Made by a program: the position numbers and the translations under genes | In this document: piece after piece, positions 36,101-39,842 of the stretch | How positions within the stretch are numbered: the first letter of the stretch is position 1 | Layout: each line of letters opens with the position of its first letter | Source of the DNA: Nematostella vectensis | Taxonomy: Eukaryota; Cnidaria; Anthozoa; Actiniaria; Edwardsiidae | DNA: 60,000 nucleotides | Assembly: GCF_932526225.1 (NCBI RefSeq) | Contig: NC_064046.1 | Span: forward strand, 1,180,001-1,240,000 | Direction of reading: 5' to 3' | Notes under the pieces: generated by a model | Told to the model about the DNA's origin: nothing | What the model saw: the letters and a program-made list of their open reading frames with translations, nothing else | The model's database searches: none

Positions 36101-37735
36101 GCTATAAACTAATAAATCATTTTGTGATTTTGCATTTTTCGTGAACCGCAATAAATTGTAAATTACAGAGTTGATTACTTTACCAAATATAGTACTGGCG
36201 ACGTAAATGCGCGCAGATTATTACGAAAATAAAGTACCATTTGCAACATAAACCGTGTCTCAATTATTGTACGCTTAAGACCCAGCCGTGATATTGCGAA
36301 GAAGAAAATCATAGTGAATATTATTTCACTAGGGCCACGTAGAGGGTATTTCCATGGTACTAATTTACATCATCGACTATTCAGTCAATCAATCTTTAAA
36401 CCAGAAAAACGAAAACATTTTACTTTTCAGTTGTCGGGCGATTGTAAGACAATTTTTTTTTCAGTATTGACTTGTTTATCACATGCAAAGTAACTCAGAT
36501 AAAACAAATGCGCGTGAGTAGGTATGTGTATTGAAGGATTAGCACCCATCTCTTGCGAGTGAATGTGCGCAATGCATTACTTGCGCATGCAGTGTGTGTT
36601 TTCATGTGCGAAGTGCATTTTATATGTGCGTAGTGCGTGAATAAATGTGCAAAATGCGTGTTTTTATTTGCGCAGTGCGTGTTTTTTTATGCGCGCAGTG
36701 CGTGTTTTTTTATGCGCGCAGTGCGTGTTTTTTTATGCGCGCAGTGTGTCTATGTGTGCGCGTAGTGTATATGCGCTGAGCGTTTTGTAAGCACGCAGTG
36801 CGTGTACTGTATGTTGGTGTACTGTATGGTCGGTATATATAAGCGCAGACGTATTTATTTATATTTAGTTTTATTTTTGCTTATTTAGTTTTAGTGTAAA
36901 CGCAGGTCTGCATATCTATGCGCAGACGTGTTCATGCGTGTTTGAATGTGCGCAGGTTGGTATATAGGGGCTTAGACGTATTTATGTGTGCGCGCAGTGC
37001 GTGTATGTATGCGACAGTGCGTGTTTTAGTGTACAAAGACGTTATTTTGTGTACGCAGTGCGTGTTTGAGTTTGGGTAGGCGTGTGTTTGCGCAAATCTG
37101 TATGTACGTGCGCAGACGTGTATGTATATGCGCAGTGCATGTTTGAATGTGCGCAGGTCTGTACACATGTGCGCAAGGTATTTGTTATGTGTGTATATCG
37201 TTATCGTTTAGTTAGCAGGCTGCTATAGATATGTAAAATTTGTAAACCCAGGGATATATTCCTACTTATTCTACAATCAAACGTGTGGCCTCTAAACCTT
37301 AAACCCAGGTGCTGTCTCACATCTGGTTGCGTTTTGATTCTGATTGGGTTTATTTTTGCGCCCTCTTTATTGATTTTATTAGAAGCAGTAAAGTCGTGTT
37401 GTAAAAGCCGTGTCTGTATTCTCTAATATTTTATCTGAATTCCTTTTCTATATTCGTTATTTTTATATTTATTCTTCATCATCCTTTGGAAACCACGCGC
37501 GTGGTTAAGAGTCAACGCTCCTAATTCTTAATTCTTCTTTCCAGAAAATCGCGCCACAGCGTTATACTCATCCAGACGCAAGGACGCCGGGGTATGCCGG
37601 GAATGCCCTGACTGCATCGGCTGTGATCACACAATCGTGGACCCTGACGACGGCCAATCACGCTCTCCAGGCACAGTCCCAACACTCTCTGCTCTGGCCG
37701 TGCTGTGTGCCTGGACACTAGTATCATATTTATAA
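6099..37735 (+). CDS. CD109-like GPI-anchored thioester-containing protein (gene span, 30 exons, 5' end outside window)
   Basis: Member of the alpha-2-macroglobulin/complement C3/CD109 superfamily. Exons: 6099-6172, 6750-6789, 7105-7198, 8661-8757, 9396-9656, 10574-10756, 11029-11154, 13917-13979, 14241-14435, 15022-15171, 15986-16126, 16607-16682, 17261-17390, 17765-17882, 18103-18216, 19618-19854, 20147-20201, 20948-21031, 21757-21933, 22544-22625, 23446-23602, 23990-24064, 24527-24701, 25012-25217, 26382-26540, 27463-27588, 28016-28153, 29013-29087, 29555-29657, 37545-37735. All phases agree and the frame is open for 1299 residues. Window-numbered landmarks: MG2/MG3 junction VKEYVLPKF about 35, polybasic RRRRR 453-457, FPETWVW about 530, thioester GCGEQ 765-769, reactive-site His 879, MG8 about 1090-1236, Cys-rich tail and GPI signal 1237-1299. 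About 200 N-terminal residues are upstream. CD109 is favoured over secreted A2M because of the CxxC tail and hydrophobic end. Likely role: surface-bound covalent tagging or protease binding. Confidence 0.93.
6750..6789 (+). CDS. CD109-like exon, MG2-MG3 junction
   Basis: A 40-nt exon encoding [13 protein letters not shown]. Phase 0 in, phase 1 out, joining exactly to the next exon to give the family motif FEVKEYVLPKF. Confidence 0.92.
7105..7198 (+). CDS. CD109-like exon, MG3
   Basis: Completes [13 protein letters not shown]; acceptor TTTTTTCAG, donor GTAAGA. Start of the third macroglobulin domain. Confidence 0.93.
7330..7920 (+). mobile_element. 3' fragment of a second LINE family
   Basis: An open stretch to a stop at 7659 carries [17 protein letters not shown] and [10 protein letters not shown], the usual C-terminal block of CR1/L2-like ORF2 proteins, ending in a Cys-rich tail. 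It ends in an (AAAT)n tail at about 7893-7920, unlike the TTA tail of the first LINE. Severely 5'-truncated. A 52-bp internal direct duplication is seen at about 7680-7785. The start is approximate. Confidence 0.7.
8027..8640 (+). repeat. Intronic minisatellite, about 53-62-bp unit, about 11 copies
   Basis: Units share TTTTATCTTCCT, AGCGGGC and CTCAAAAGAGGCG. The array stops about 20 bp before the acceptor of the exon at 8661. Unit length drifts between copies, indicating an older array than the ones further downstream. Confidence 0.85.
8661..8757 (+). CDS. CD109-like exon, MG3
   Basis: Encodes [18 protein letters not shown], matching the conserved YTYGKPV/G segment of the family. Phase 2 in, phase 0 out. 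Confidence 0.92.
8758..9395 (+). other. Intron without recognised gene; G-rich direct repeat
   Basis: No coding signal. A G-rich block at about 9165-9345 contains two related copies of GGAAATTC/AGAAATTCCAGAGGG with runs of G. The rest is featureless. Confidence 0.5.
9396..9656 (+). CDS. CD109-like exon, end of MG3 and start of MG4
   Basis: 87 codons. Contains [15 protein letters not shown], then [18 protein letters not shown], the F-K-P-G-x-x-F hallmark that opens MG4. Phase 0 at both ends. Confidence 0.94.
9849..10545 (+). repeat. 46-bp intronic minisatellite, about 15 copies
   Basis: Near-identical 46-bp units (core GATGCTGTTTGCTACCTGTG, then TGTTCTGTGTTTCGTTCCAT). The last, diverged unit merges into the pyrimidine tract and CACCAG acceptor of the exon at 10574. 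It contains no stop in any plus frame and 46 is not a multiple of 3, so long Cys/Phe-rich open frames appear; these are artefacts. Confidence 0.95.
10574..10756 (+). CDS. CD109-like exon, MG4
   Basis: Encodes [18 protein letters not shown]. Starting at 10574 restores the family spacing between KPGxxFD and PDGSP; an alternative in-frame acceptor at 10580 would drop two residues (a NAGNAG-like choice). Confidence 0.9.
11029..11154 (+). CDS. CD109-like exon, MG4-MG5
   Basis: Encodes [18 protein letters not shown] and ends AVK. It continues into [11 protein letters not shown] of the next exon, the PG/AGE start of MG5. Its last 45 nt and its donor are duplicated downstream. Confidence 0.9.
11110..11475 (+). 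repeat. 141-bp tandem repeat made of an exon 3' edge plus donor, 3 copies
   Basis: The last 45 bp of the exon ending at 11154, its GTAGGT donor and about 90 bp of intron recur at 11251 and 11392. The copies keep AGCTCCT..TACTTACA and CAAACCTCTACCCCAGC. Each copy therefore carries a usable-looking donor. The third copy is interrupted by the antisense LINE. Confidence 0.92.
11476..13484 (-). mobile_element. 5'-truncated RTE-like LINE in antisense orientation
   Basis: Minus-strand RT of a non-LTR element inserted in the intron 11155-13916. Linker and RT blocks run from about 13430 down to 11500; the endonuclease is missing, so the copy is 5'-truncated. The 3' end is a short GGTAAC-type repeat (11476-11490), as in RTE-like elements with short tandem tails. 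Clade assignment is inferred from the C-terminal [12 protein letters not shown] pattern. Confidence 0.82.
11497..13430 (-). pseudogene. RTE-like reverse transcriptase remnant
   Basis: In order on the minus strand: [13 protein letters not shown] (about 12945), [19 protein letters not shown] (about 12800), [15 protein letters not shown] (about 12565), [20 protein letters not shown] (about 12380), the catalytic FADD at 12262-12273, FTYLGAKV (about 12075), WKMIGHVLR (about 11715) and [14 protein letters not shown] (about 11620). Frame changes between these blocks (about 12615, 12300, 11888) and a break near 13410 make it non-functional, although the FADD motif is intact. Confidence 0.85.
13485..13521. 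repeat. Perfect 16-bp inverted repeat with 5-nt loop
   Basis: GGGCAACTAAGCTTCA at 13485-13500 and its exact complement at 13506-13521 flank AGCAC. It lies exactly at the 5' end of the antisense LINE remnant, so it may mark the insertion junction. Confidence 0.9.
13917..13979 (+). CDS. CD109-like exon, MG5
   Basis: A 63-nt exon encoding [21 protein letters not shown]. It splices in phase 0 to VLSRGNI, giving the family segment YxVLSRGxI. Confidence 0.92.
14241..14435 (+). CDS. CD109-like exon, MG5
   Basis: Encodes [29 protein letters not shown] and [15 protein letters not shown], typical of the MG5 end. Phase 0 at both ends. Confidence 0.94.
14507..14874 (-). mobile_element. MITE, copy 1 (inverted relative to 38616-38988)
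   Basis: About 370 bp, the reverse complement of 38616-38988 at roughly 75-80% similarity by eye. The left end GACGTGACGGAAAAAC is well kept; the right end (TATTTTCTGTCATGTT) is diverged. No coding capacity. It sits in the intron 14436-15021, which shows nothing else. Confidence 0.8.
15022..15171 (+). CDS. CD109-like exon, MG6 first part
   Basis: Encodes [20 protein letters not shown] and [17 protein letters not shown]; the VVDKSVLL block is a superfamily hallmark before the bait/linker region. Its last 17 nt and donor are reused in a downstream tandem repeat. Confidence 0.95.
15155..15420 (+). repeat. Exon-edge/donor minisatellite, about 90-bp unit, 4 donor copies
   Basis: ACATCACGTGTAACAAGGTA, the last bases of the exon plus its donor, recurs at 15244, 15334 and (diverged) 15401. 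Units also hold several ATCACGTG palindromes. Confidence 0.9.
15640..15990 (+). repeat. Duplicated acceptor/exon-start units upstream of exon 15986
   Basis: The acceptor and first 45 bp of the exon at 15986 (ATAGGTGCTGAGTGATATTC, then GGAGGCTACCCCTGG) occur almost intact 106 bp upstream at 15880. More diverged copies are near 15785 and 15641. Decoy copies run into stops or lack the exon body. Confidence 0.85.
15986..16126 (+). CDS. CD109-like exon, bait/linker region with polybasic site
   Basis: 47 codons. A Trp/Tyr-rich stretch ([12 protein letters not shown]) is followed by RRRRR at 16061-16075 and [17 protein letters not shown]. It links in phase 0 to NSGLLVLSN, matching the F-x-x-x-GL-x-VLT segment of CD109 and insect TEPs. 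RRRRR meets the furin-like R-x-[KR]-R pattern, as at the inter-chain site of C3 and some insect TEPs; cleavage is inferred. Confidence 0.88.
16456..16475 (+). repeat. Poly-G tract (20 G)
   Basis: Homopolymer G run in intron 16127-16606, which otherwise shows no gene. Confidence 0.9.
16607..16682 (+). CDS. CD109-like exon, linker after the polybasic site
   Basis: A 76-nt exon encoding [20 protein letters not shown] and PYLRK. Phase 0 in and phase 1 out are required to join exon 17261 in frame, which supports both edges. Confidence 0.85.
16835..17025 (+). repeat. Direct repeat pair with poly-C tracts
   Basis: A roughly 110-bp unit (GGTTCGTATAGGTTGCA, a run of 15-16 C, TCCAATGA, AATATTTCAATGAAAATAAG) is present twice. 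The rest of intron 16683-17260 is empty. Confidence 0.85.
17261..17390 (+). CDS. CD109-like exon, up to the FPETWVW motif
   Basis: Encodes [18 protein letters not shown] and [21 protein letters not shown]-x-W is one of the most conserved motifs of the superfamily. Phase 1 in, phase 2 out. Confidence 0.95.
17391..17764 (+). other. Intron, nothing recognised
   Basis: No repeats or coding signals beyond a short G run at about 17470. Confidence 0.5.
17765..17882 (+). CDS. CD109-like exon, MG6 second part
   Basis: Encodes [20 protein letters not shown] and [12 protein letters not shown], the VPDTITSW block of the family. Confidence 0.95.
18103..18216 (+). CDS. CD109-like exon, MG7
   Basis: Encodes [20 protein letters not shown] and [13 protein letters not shown], the QPFFxxLxLPYSVxRGE block. 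Confidence 0.95.
18341..19161 (+). mobile_element. 821-bp non-autonomous element with perfect 17-bp terminal inverted repeats
   Basis: CTAAGGCCTAGATTAAA at 18341-18357 and its exact complement at 19145-19161. The outer bases read C-TA/TA-G, compatible with a TA target duplication and a TIR starting AGGCCTAG. The inside shows no transposase I recognise. Subterminal bases also repeat (AACGGTGTGCCAGAGTCGCA near the left, AACGGCGTGCTAACGTCGCA near the right). Confidence 0.8.
19165..19395 (+). repeat. CAT/ATT-type degenerate trinucleotide repeat
   Basis: Runs of CAT, CATC and ATT on both sides of the TIR element (also 18260-18340); they flank the insertion and are intronic. Confidence 0.75.
19618..19854 (+). 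CDS. CD109-like exon, MG7
   Basis: 79 codons. Contains [35 protein letters not shown] and [13 protein letters not shown], matching the MG7 segment V-x-F-P-I-x-P-x-x-LG-x-I-P-I of CD109/A2M. Confidence 0.95.
20147..20201 (+). CDS. CD109-like exon, start of CUB-type domain
   Basis: Encodes [18 protein letters not shown] (superfamily V-x-P-E-G-x). Phase 1 out. Confidence 0.9.
20196..20445 (+). repeat. 22-bp donor-derived minisatellite rich in ATCACGTGA, about 11 copies
   Basis: Starts inside the donor of the exon ending at 20201 and repeats AGAAAGTATGATCACGTGAC with small changes. Most units keep a GTA(A/T)G-like donor core and a CACGTG palindrome. The remaining intron to 20947 shows nothing recognisable. 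Confidence 0.9.
20948..21031 (+). CDS. CD109-like exon, CUB to thioester-domain transition
   Basis: Encodes [20 protein letters not shown] and VTVVG. Phases 1 and 1 connect to [14 protein letters not shown]. Confidence 0.92.
21060..21190 (+). repeat. Dispersed repeat, copy B
   Basis: Inverted match of 5838-5975; shares AAAGTCCATATAACC, GATAGACTTTGTCAATTCTT and ATGTGGTTCGTATGGACCCT. The flanking 21190-21756 shows no gene. Confidence 0.75.
21757..21933 (+). CDS. CD109-like exon, thioester site
   Basis: Contains [20 protein letters not shown]; the GCGEQ codons are at 21813-21827. In this family the Cys and Gln form the internal beta-cysteinyl-gamma-glutamyl thioester, so covalent target binding is expected. 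The last bases and donor are tandemly copied downstream. Confidence 0.98.
21890..22310 (+). repeat. 56-bp exon-edge/donor minisatellite, about 7-8 copies
   Basis: The exon end (GCCGAGGTCTTCATG) and donor GGGTAAG repeat every 56 bp from 21915 (21971, 22027, 22083, 22139, 22195, 22251; an eighth is diverged near 22305). Confidence 0.95.
22410..22543 (+). repeat. Duplicated acceptor/exon start upstream of exon 22544
   Basis: TTTCTGTTGCTAG followed by 47 bp of exon-like sequence at 22471-22517 repeats the true acceptor and exon start 73 bp further on. A third, acceptor-only copy ends at about 22413. The 22471 copy translates to [15 protein letters not shown] in the same frame as the real exon. 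Confidence 0.9.
22544..22625 (+). CDS. CD109-like exon, thioester domain
   Basis: Encodes [20 protein letters not shown], the GYQRxLxYxxxDGSxSAFG block of thioester domains. Ends in a split Trp codon. Confidence 0.95.
22626..23445 (+). other. Intron with a short palindromic element and a small repeat
   Basis: 22779-22888 is a roughly 110-bp near-palindrome (GTATTCAATGxAAAT arms), MITE-like. 23297-23420 holds about six copies of a 22-bp unit (AATTTACCCATGGTGCATTG). No gene. Confidence 0.65.
23446..23602 (+). CDS. CD109-like exon, thioester domain with reactive-site His
   Basis: Encodes [20 protein letters not shown] and [16 protein letters not shown]. The His (codon 23585-23587) lies 113 residues after the thioester Cys, at the position of the catalytic His of C3/C4B, predicting transacylation to hydroxyl groups. 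Confidence 0.95.
23580..23730 (+). repeat. 80-bp exon-edge/donor duplication, 2 copies
   Basis: CACAGCTCCTATCTCAAG plus donor GTACAG and 55 bp of intron are repeated, giving a second donor after 23682. Confidence 0.92.
23780..23995 (+). repeat. Degenerate duplications of an acceptor and exon start
   Basis: TTCGTTTTAGGGAGGGCTG, the acceptor and first bases of the exon at 23990, has several upstream variants (TTGTTTTAGGGAGGGCTGTA near 23922, TTTTAGGAAGG near 23845, and others). Each is linked to CACTGATAAAGA-like spacers. Confidence 0.75.
23990..24064 (+). CDS. CD109-like exon, thioester domain
   Basis: Encodes [20 protein letters not shown]; joins the preceding exon as SSYLKGGLQS, the QGG segment of the family. 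Confidence 0.93.
24120..24520 (+). repeat. GAT-type microsatellites and a 22-C tract
   Basis: GAT/ATG runs at 24135-24235 and again near 24460; a 22-base C run at 24354-24375. Intronic, nothing else seen. Confidence 0.8.
24527..24701 (+). CDS. CD109-like exon, thioester domain
   Basis: Encodes [20 protein letters not shown] and [15 protein letters not shown], the alpha-helical repeats of the thioester domain. Phase 1 out. Confidence 0.94.
24702..25011 (+). other. Intron with TTGCGTGAC repeats
   Basis: Four spaced copies of TTGCGTGAC at about 24750-24850; no gene. Confidence 0.5.
25012..25217 (+). CDS. CD109-like exon, end of thioester domain
   Basis: Encodes [18 protein letters not shown] and [19 protein letters not shown], the RWLxxQRNxxGGxxSTQ block. 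Its last 20 bp and donor seed the 73-bp array. Confidence 0.97.
25197..26010 (+). repeat. 73-bp exon-edge/donor minisatellite, 11 copies
   Basis: Unit: GGGACTC(A/C)TCTACTCAG (exon end), donor GTACTTTATC, then TATTGCACTGGGAGAGC and CTACCAGCGGCGTGTTC. Donors recur every 73 bp from 25217 to about 25946. All plus frames are open, giving spurious long ORFs. Confidence 0.97.
26382..26540 (+). CDS. CD109-like exon, second half of CUB-type domain
   Basis: Begins [20 protein letters not shown], continuing GGYSSTQ to give the family STQDTVVAxxALxEF. 53 codons, phase 0 at both ends. The intron stretch 26011-26381 before it is featureless. Confidence 0.95.
26617..27477 (+). repeat. 65-bp acceptor/exon-start minisatellite, about 13-14 copies
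   Basis: Unit contains CGATGCTTCGTGTCCAG (acceptor) followed by ATTACCAAGGTCGAAGGCTC (exon start). The last unit is the true acceptor and start of the exon at 27463. Copies are nearly identical, with older variants at the upstream end. Confidence 0.97.
27463..27588 (+). CDS. CD109-like exon, start of MG8
   Basis: Encodes [20 protein letters not shown] and [12 protein letters not shown], matching G-x-G-x-x-x-x-Q-x-x-x-x-YN/YH before MG8. Phase 0 at both ends. Confidence 0.95.
27740..28020 (+). repeat. 34-37-bp acceptor minisatellite with CACGTG motifs
   Basis: Units read CACGTGATTGTTTGCTTGTAG then GCGTTGTGTGACATGT. The last TTGCTTGTAG-GTGTT is the true acceptor of the exon at 28016, and each unit ends in a similar TTGTAG-G(C/T)GTT. 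Confidence 0.92.
28016..28153 (+). CDS. CD109-like exon, MG8 (receptor-binding-type domain)
   Basis: Encodes [20 protein letters not shown] and [14 protein letters not shown], the GxSNMAVMExxxxSGFxP block. Confidence 0.96.
28503..28990 (+). repeat. 43-bp minisatellite with CCAAT and ACGCGT, about 11 copies
   Basis: Unit: CGCGGTCGCTCTCAGCCAAT, GGCAGCACGCGTACAATATG. Ends about 20 bp before the acceptor at 29012. It is open in all plus frames, so the open stretches are artefacts. Confidence 0.95.
29013..29087 (+). CDS. CD109-like exon, MG8
   Basis: Encodes [20 protein letters not shown] then VYFDT; joins DRESVAK upstream and ITKSKTCV downstream, all phase 0. Confidence 0.92.
29118..29290 (+). 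repeat. 22-bp minisatellite, about 8 copies
   Basis: GTGTTTAATGTTTGCCTTTTTG repeated, about 30 bp downstream of the donor at 29088. Confidence 0.93.
29555..29657 (+). CDS. CD109-like exon, end of MG8
   Basis: Encodes [20 protein letters not shown] then [10 protein letters not shown]. The conserved V-x-D-Y-Y-x-P end of MG8 is followed by a phase-1 donor that fits the exon at 37545, reading [12 protein letters not shown]. Confidence 0.95.
29660..30980 (+). repeat. 20-bp minisatellite, about 66 copies
   Basis: TGGGGTTTTTATCATGGCAC repeated with minor variants (TGAGG, ATCGTGG, ATCATGTCAC), starting a few bases after the donor at 29658. No stop in any plus frame, so long [10 protein letters not shown]-type ORFs are artefacts. 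Confidence 0.97.
30998..31122 (+). other. Possible alternative terminal exon of the CD109-like gene
   Basis: A pyrimidine-rich acceptor (CTTTCCCCCGACCACCAAG) follows the 20-bp array. Joined in phase 1 to exon 29555-29657 it reads [17 protein letters not shown], six Cys in all, and stops at 31120-31122. It would replace the GPI-type tail with a hydrophilic Cys-rich one. Family match is poor compared with exon 37545, so I treat it as a candidate only. Confidence 0.25.
31298..31650 (+). repeat. About 175-bp direct duplication
   Basis: Two copies share ACACTGTTTGACCT, AAAATATGGAAACCTT, AACTCATCAATCA and CATCTGGTCTAATGTTTCGT. Non-coding. The flanking 31123-31297 (imperfect short repeats of ATCGTACCGATCA) and 31651-33166 hold nothing I recognise, and a promoter for the next gene is presumably in the latter. 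Confidence 0.8.
33167..34024 (+). CDS. Exon 1 of the NHL-like gene
   Basis: 286 codons from ATG 33167 to CAG|GTAACG. The upstream in-frame stretch from 33143 lacks an ATG. Codon use is GC-richer than the flanking introns. Confidence 0.82.
33167..35913 (+). CDS. Two-exon gene, NHL-like beta-propeller protein, nested in a CD109-like intron
   Basis: Exons 33167-34024 and 34699-35913, phase-0 junction (SFSKQ|VRRAR), 690 residues. I do not recognise the family. Residues about 10-75 are a helical, acidic segment ([37 protein letters not shown]). About 80-285 is low-complexity, Ser/Glu/Lys-rich and probably disordered. About 290-360 is helical with several Cys. About 415-690 contains repeated strand patterns such as [20 protein letters not shown] and [13 protein letters not shown], as in NHL/six-bladed propellers. 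ATG 33167 is the first in frame; ATG 33191 has the better Kozak context (A at -3, G at +4). The whole gene sits in the intron 29658-37544 on the same strand. Intracellular, no signal peptide seen. Function unknown. Confidence 0.85.
34080..34590 (+). repeat. (CAT/CAC/GCC)n trinucleotide repeat
   Basis: About 400 bp of CAT, CAC and GCC triplets in the only intron of the NHL-like gene, including an internal direct copy of TCATTATCACCATCATCATC. Minor CAT runs continue to about 34590. Confidence 0.92.
34699..35913 (+). CDS. Exon 2 of the NHL-like gene (propeller)
   Basis: Acceptor GATGACAG at 34691-34698; 404 codons and a TGA at 35911-35913. The frame is open well upstream of the internal ATG at 34801, and joining to exon 1 in phase 0 is natural. 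Confidence 0.85.
   Translation, partial: VRRARLWLSAVILSYLDRACAHQAQQLCKEFVSHMNALECVKWICSKKLETPSGIKSLLTKKLNGGKWRRLLEKFHFVNYIVWRYLMITEGRLGSGQELGIPVVITDKGAAHPIDDWRMRDKCQTCVEFERKTPYSCAVAVNTKDEILIIDSLNDVTVFSSDAKMLFTFSAATRRHKNARWMVGTDQDDRIYIGSCLGIGSEPSRPISIFNAHGDLIDEPELRGYWGQYHLYAVTRKALILCLAVGTAIGNRVFVHDATGKHLTSFPVNEISYPKHFTCGDEVVVVCGATSLRSDDMAIQTFDHTGQQLFYFKPKLDFQRIALDPLSGHIYLVGTRMLYDYRYLLCDTIILTGELNILGADGQLVQSGVKLRWPFRVIAGLAVMRSGLVAMVTVDEPYCAIHIL
36228..36233 (+). promoter_or_regulatory. Candidate poly(A) signal of the NHL-like gene
   Basis: AATAAA about 315 bp after the stop; other AATAAA copies at about 36110 and 36150 are equally possible. Confidence 0.35.
36560..37180 (+). repeat. Degenerate GTGCGCAGTGCGTGTTT repeat
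   Basis: TG/GC-rich variable units of about 20-24 bp (TATGCGCGCAGTGCGTGTTT and relatives) with alternating purine-pyrimidine character. The surrounding 35914-36559 and 37181-37544 hold nothing else recognised. Confidence 0.8.
37545..37735 (+). CDS. CD109-like terminal exon: Cys-rich tail and GPI-anchor signal
   Basis: Joined in phase 1 it reads [16 protein letters not shown] then [13 protein letters not shown], like the CxxC-rich tail of human CD109 after its DYYEP end. It finishes in a spacer and a hydrophobic C-terminus ([18 protein letters not shown]) with no cytoplasmic tail, the architecture of a GPI-anchor signal. Stop at 37733-37735. The omega site is probably among the small residues of DDGQSRSPG. 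Confidence 0.9.
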
Positions 37736-38615
37736 ACTTTGTAGCTGAGGCGTAGCGTTACGATAATACGGGCTTTCTAGCTGTCATTGAGGCGCTACAA
37801 TATATCCATGAAAAAAATCAGCAATATCTAGATCTTAATCCATGCTATTCATTGCGAGTGCACTATCGCAAAAGCCAAGATTCTCGACATTTGTTCAAAA
37901 AGGCTTAACCTGGCTTAGGAGTCGACTCTATTCTTTTGTGCATAATATTTGTCCGAACACGACGTAGAGGCGTGACGTGCCTTGTAGCAATTTTAAGAAC
38001 TTTTTTTATAATTTTTTTTATATTGAGAAATAATGCTGTTAGCATCAGGTTAAAATGTCCACGCAAAGTATTTCTTTGCGAAATTGTACGCAATAGGCCA
38101 GCGAGACAACAAATATCTTGATATTTTTAACGCAGGCCTCTATCTAAACCAGCTTTTGGCCTGCTTAGGGGCAGTCGCACGTCAAATTAACACCGTTAAA
38201 TACACCGTGGAATCGTCATTTCGAGAGAGAGCGAAAAAGACGGCTGAAAGAGTATGTAGATGTCAAATCCGTTTGCATCGCGCGGAATTCACTAACAAAA
38301 AGACAATCAAACAGCTTTTAGATAGTGTCCAGTAGTTTTTCTCTGTGCTGGGTCGGTGACGGTAGCATTCTTGAAAAATACCGCTACCGGTGCGACTGCC
38401 TCTTTAAATATTGCTTATAAATAAATATTTCGCGGCCTTTAAAAGCATTGTATTGGAAATTGTCACTAAGGAACATCGTCAAGACAGCCTTAGACAGCTA
38501 AGGTATTGTATACTTTCTAAATTATATCCAATTCATGTACTCGTATTATTAAACACATCCACGAATCTTTTTTTCTAATGCAAGCAATCAAGGTCCCATG
38601 GGTCGTACATCCATG
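37736..38615 (+). other. 3' flank of the CD109-like gene, no further gene
   Basis: No supported coding region. AATAAA at 38420-38425 is a possible poly(A) signal but is about 690 bp from the stop. Confidence 0.4.
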
Positions 38616-38988
38616 GACATGACGGAAAAACATGACTTGACGTTTCCAATAAGCTCATTTCACACTAAAAAAAGTCGGAAAATTCCCCTAATTACTAAGT
38701 GAGTAATATCAAAAAAATATCAAATGCGTCTTTTATAAATTGATGCGACTTTTTGTAAAGTATCATTGAAATTTGAGCTTTTGGTCCCTGAGCCCATACA
38801 TAGCGCAAGGATGATCAAGGAAAAAAAAAGCCAAAAGCTGGGTATGTGCATTTTCCCCCTCATGTTATATGTGTTTCGAAAAGTGAAACTCAGTCCGGAA
38901 TACAAGGAAACTATGGTCATTGTAAGAAATTTTATCTTCTTTCTTCATCTCTTCGAAGTGCGCATATTCAGGGTTTTTCCGTCATGTC
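38616..38988 (+). mobile_element. 373-bp MITE with 16-bp TIRs and 9-bp target-site duplication (copy 2)
   Basis: GACATGACGGAAAAAC at 38616-38631 and its exact complement at 38973-38988. Flanked by ACATCCATG at 38607-38615 and 38989-38997. A 9-bp duplication suggests a Mutator-like or Merlin-like parent (inference). No transposase inside. Confidence 0.93.
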
Positions 38989-39432
38989 ACATCCATGCCT
39001 TTTCAGCCGCAAAATTGGTTCATTATTCTATTTGTTTTCTCTTTAGCAAATTAAGGTACGGAGAGTTACCCCTGTTGTGCATGGTCAAATGGTGAGCCAT
39101 GAGTAAACAGGTGGGGGAGGGGAGGGCGCGGCTATATTGGGTGGCTATGAACAGTTTGCTCAAAGCAAGTCAAGTGGCAAGTCACATGCCCTGAACACCC
39201 CTGGATGTAAACCTGTAGGGCGCGACTGTGCTTTGATGGACACACTTGCGGCAACTGATACATTTGCTTACATGATGCCATTACGTTATCAGTATTTAAT
39301 GGAATTTGAATAGAAGAGCGACCGCAAAGTATTCAGGGTTTTCGCGAGCTTGTGACCGCCGAGACACTCCACCTTGTTATTTTCAGTTCAGCCCCCCCCC
39401 CCCCCCCTGATAGAAAATAAAGCATTATCTAG

Positions 39433-39842
39433 AACGCATGCACAGGGATGCACAGGGAGCTCACCTCTACGGTTTGAATAAAGTTGAAGTTGTTTTATTA
39501 GCATTGCGTTATTGATTATTTTTAGTGCGTGTGTGCGTTTGTATCTCTTGTCTACTTTTTCGGCGCCCGGTGCTTTCTGGCGCTCTCTCATTGGTTAGCG
39601 GTCTAACGGCCGTCTCGATTTCGAAATGGCTTCCGTGTCACGAGATACCTGGTATGTCGTGACACGGAAGCCATTTCGCAGTCGAGACGGCCCGTTAAGA
39701 CCGCTAACCAACGAAAGAAAGCACCGTGCGCCGAAAAAGTACACGAGATTCAAACGCACTAAAAATAATCAACCACGCAAAGCTAAAAAACAACTCTAAC
39801 ATTATTCAAACCGTAGAGGTGAGCTCCCTGTGACGCATGCGT
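39433..39842. repeat. 410-bp near-perfect palindrome (fold-back element)
   Basis: Arms of about 195 bp (GGGAGCTCACCTCTACGGTT at the left, its complement at the right) meet at about 39648 around ACCTGGT. Transcripts would form a long hairpin. Likely a fold-back MITE. A 16-C run precedes it at 39392-39407. Confidence 0.93.
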
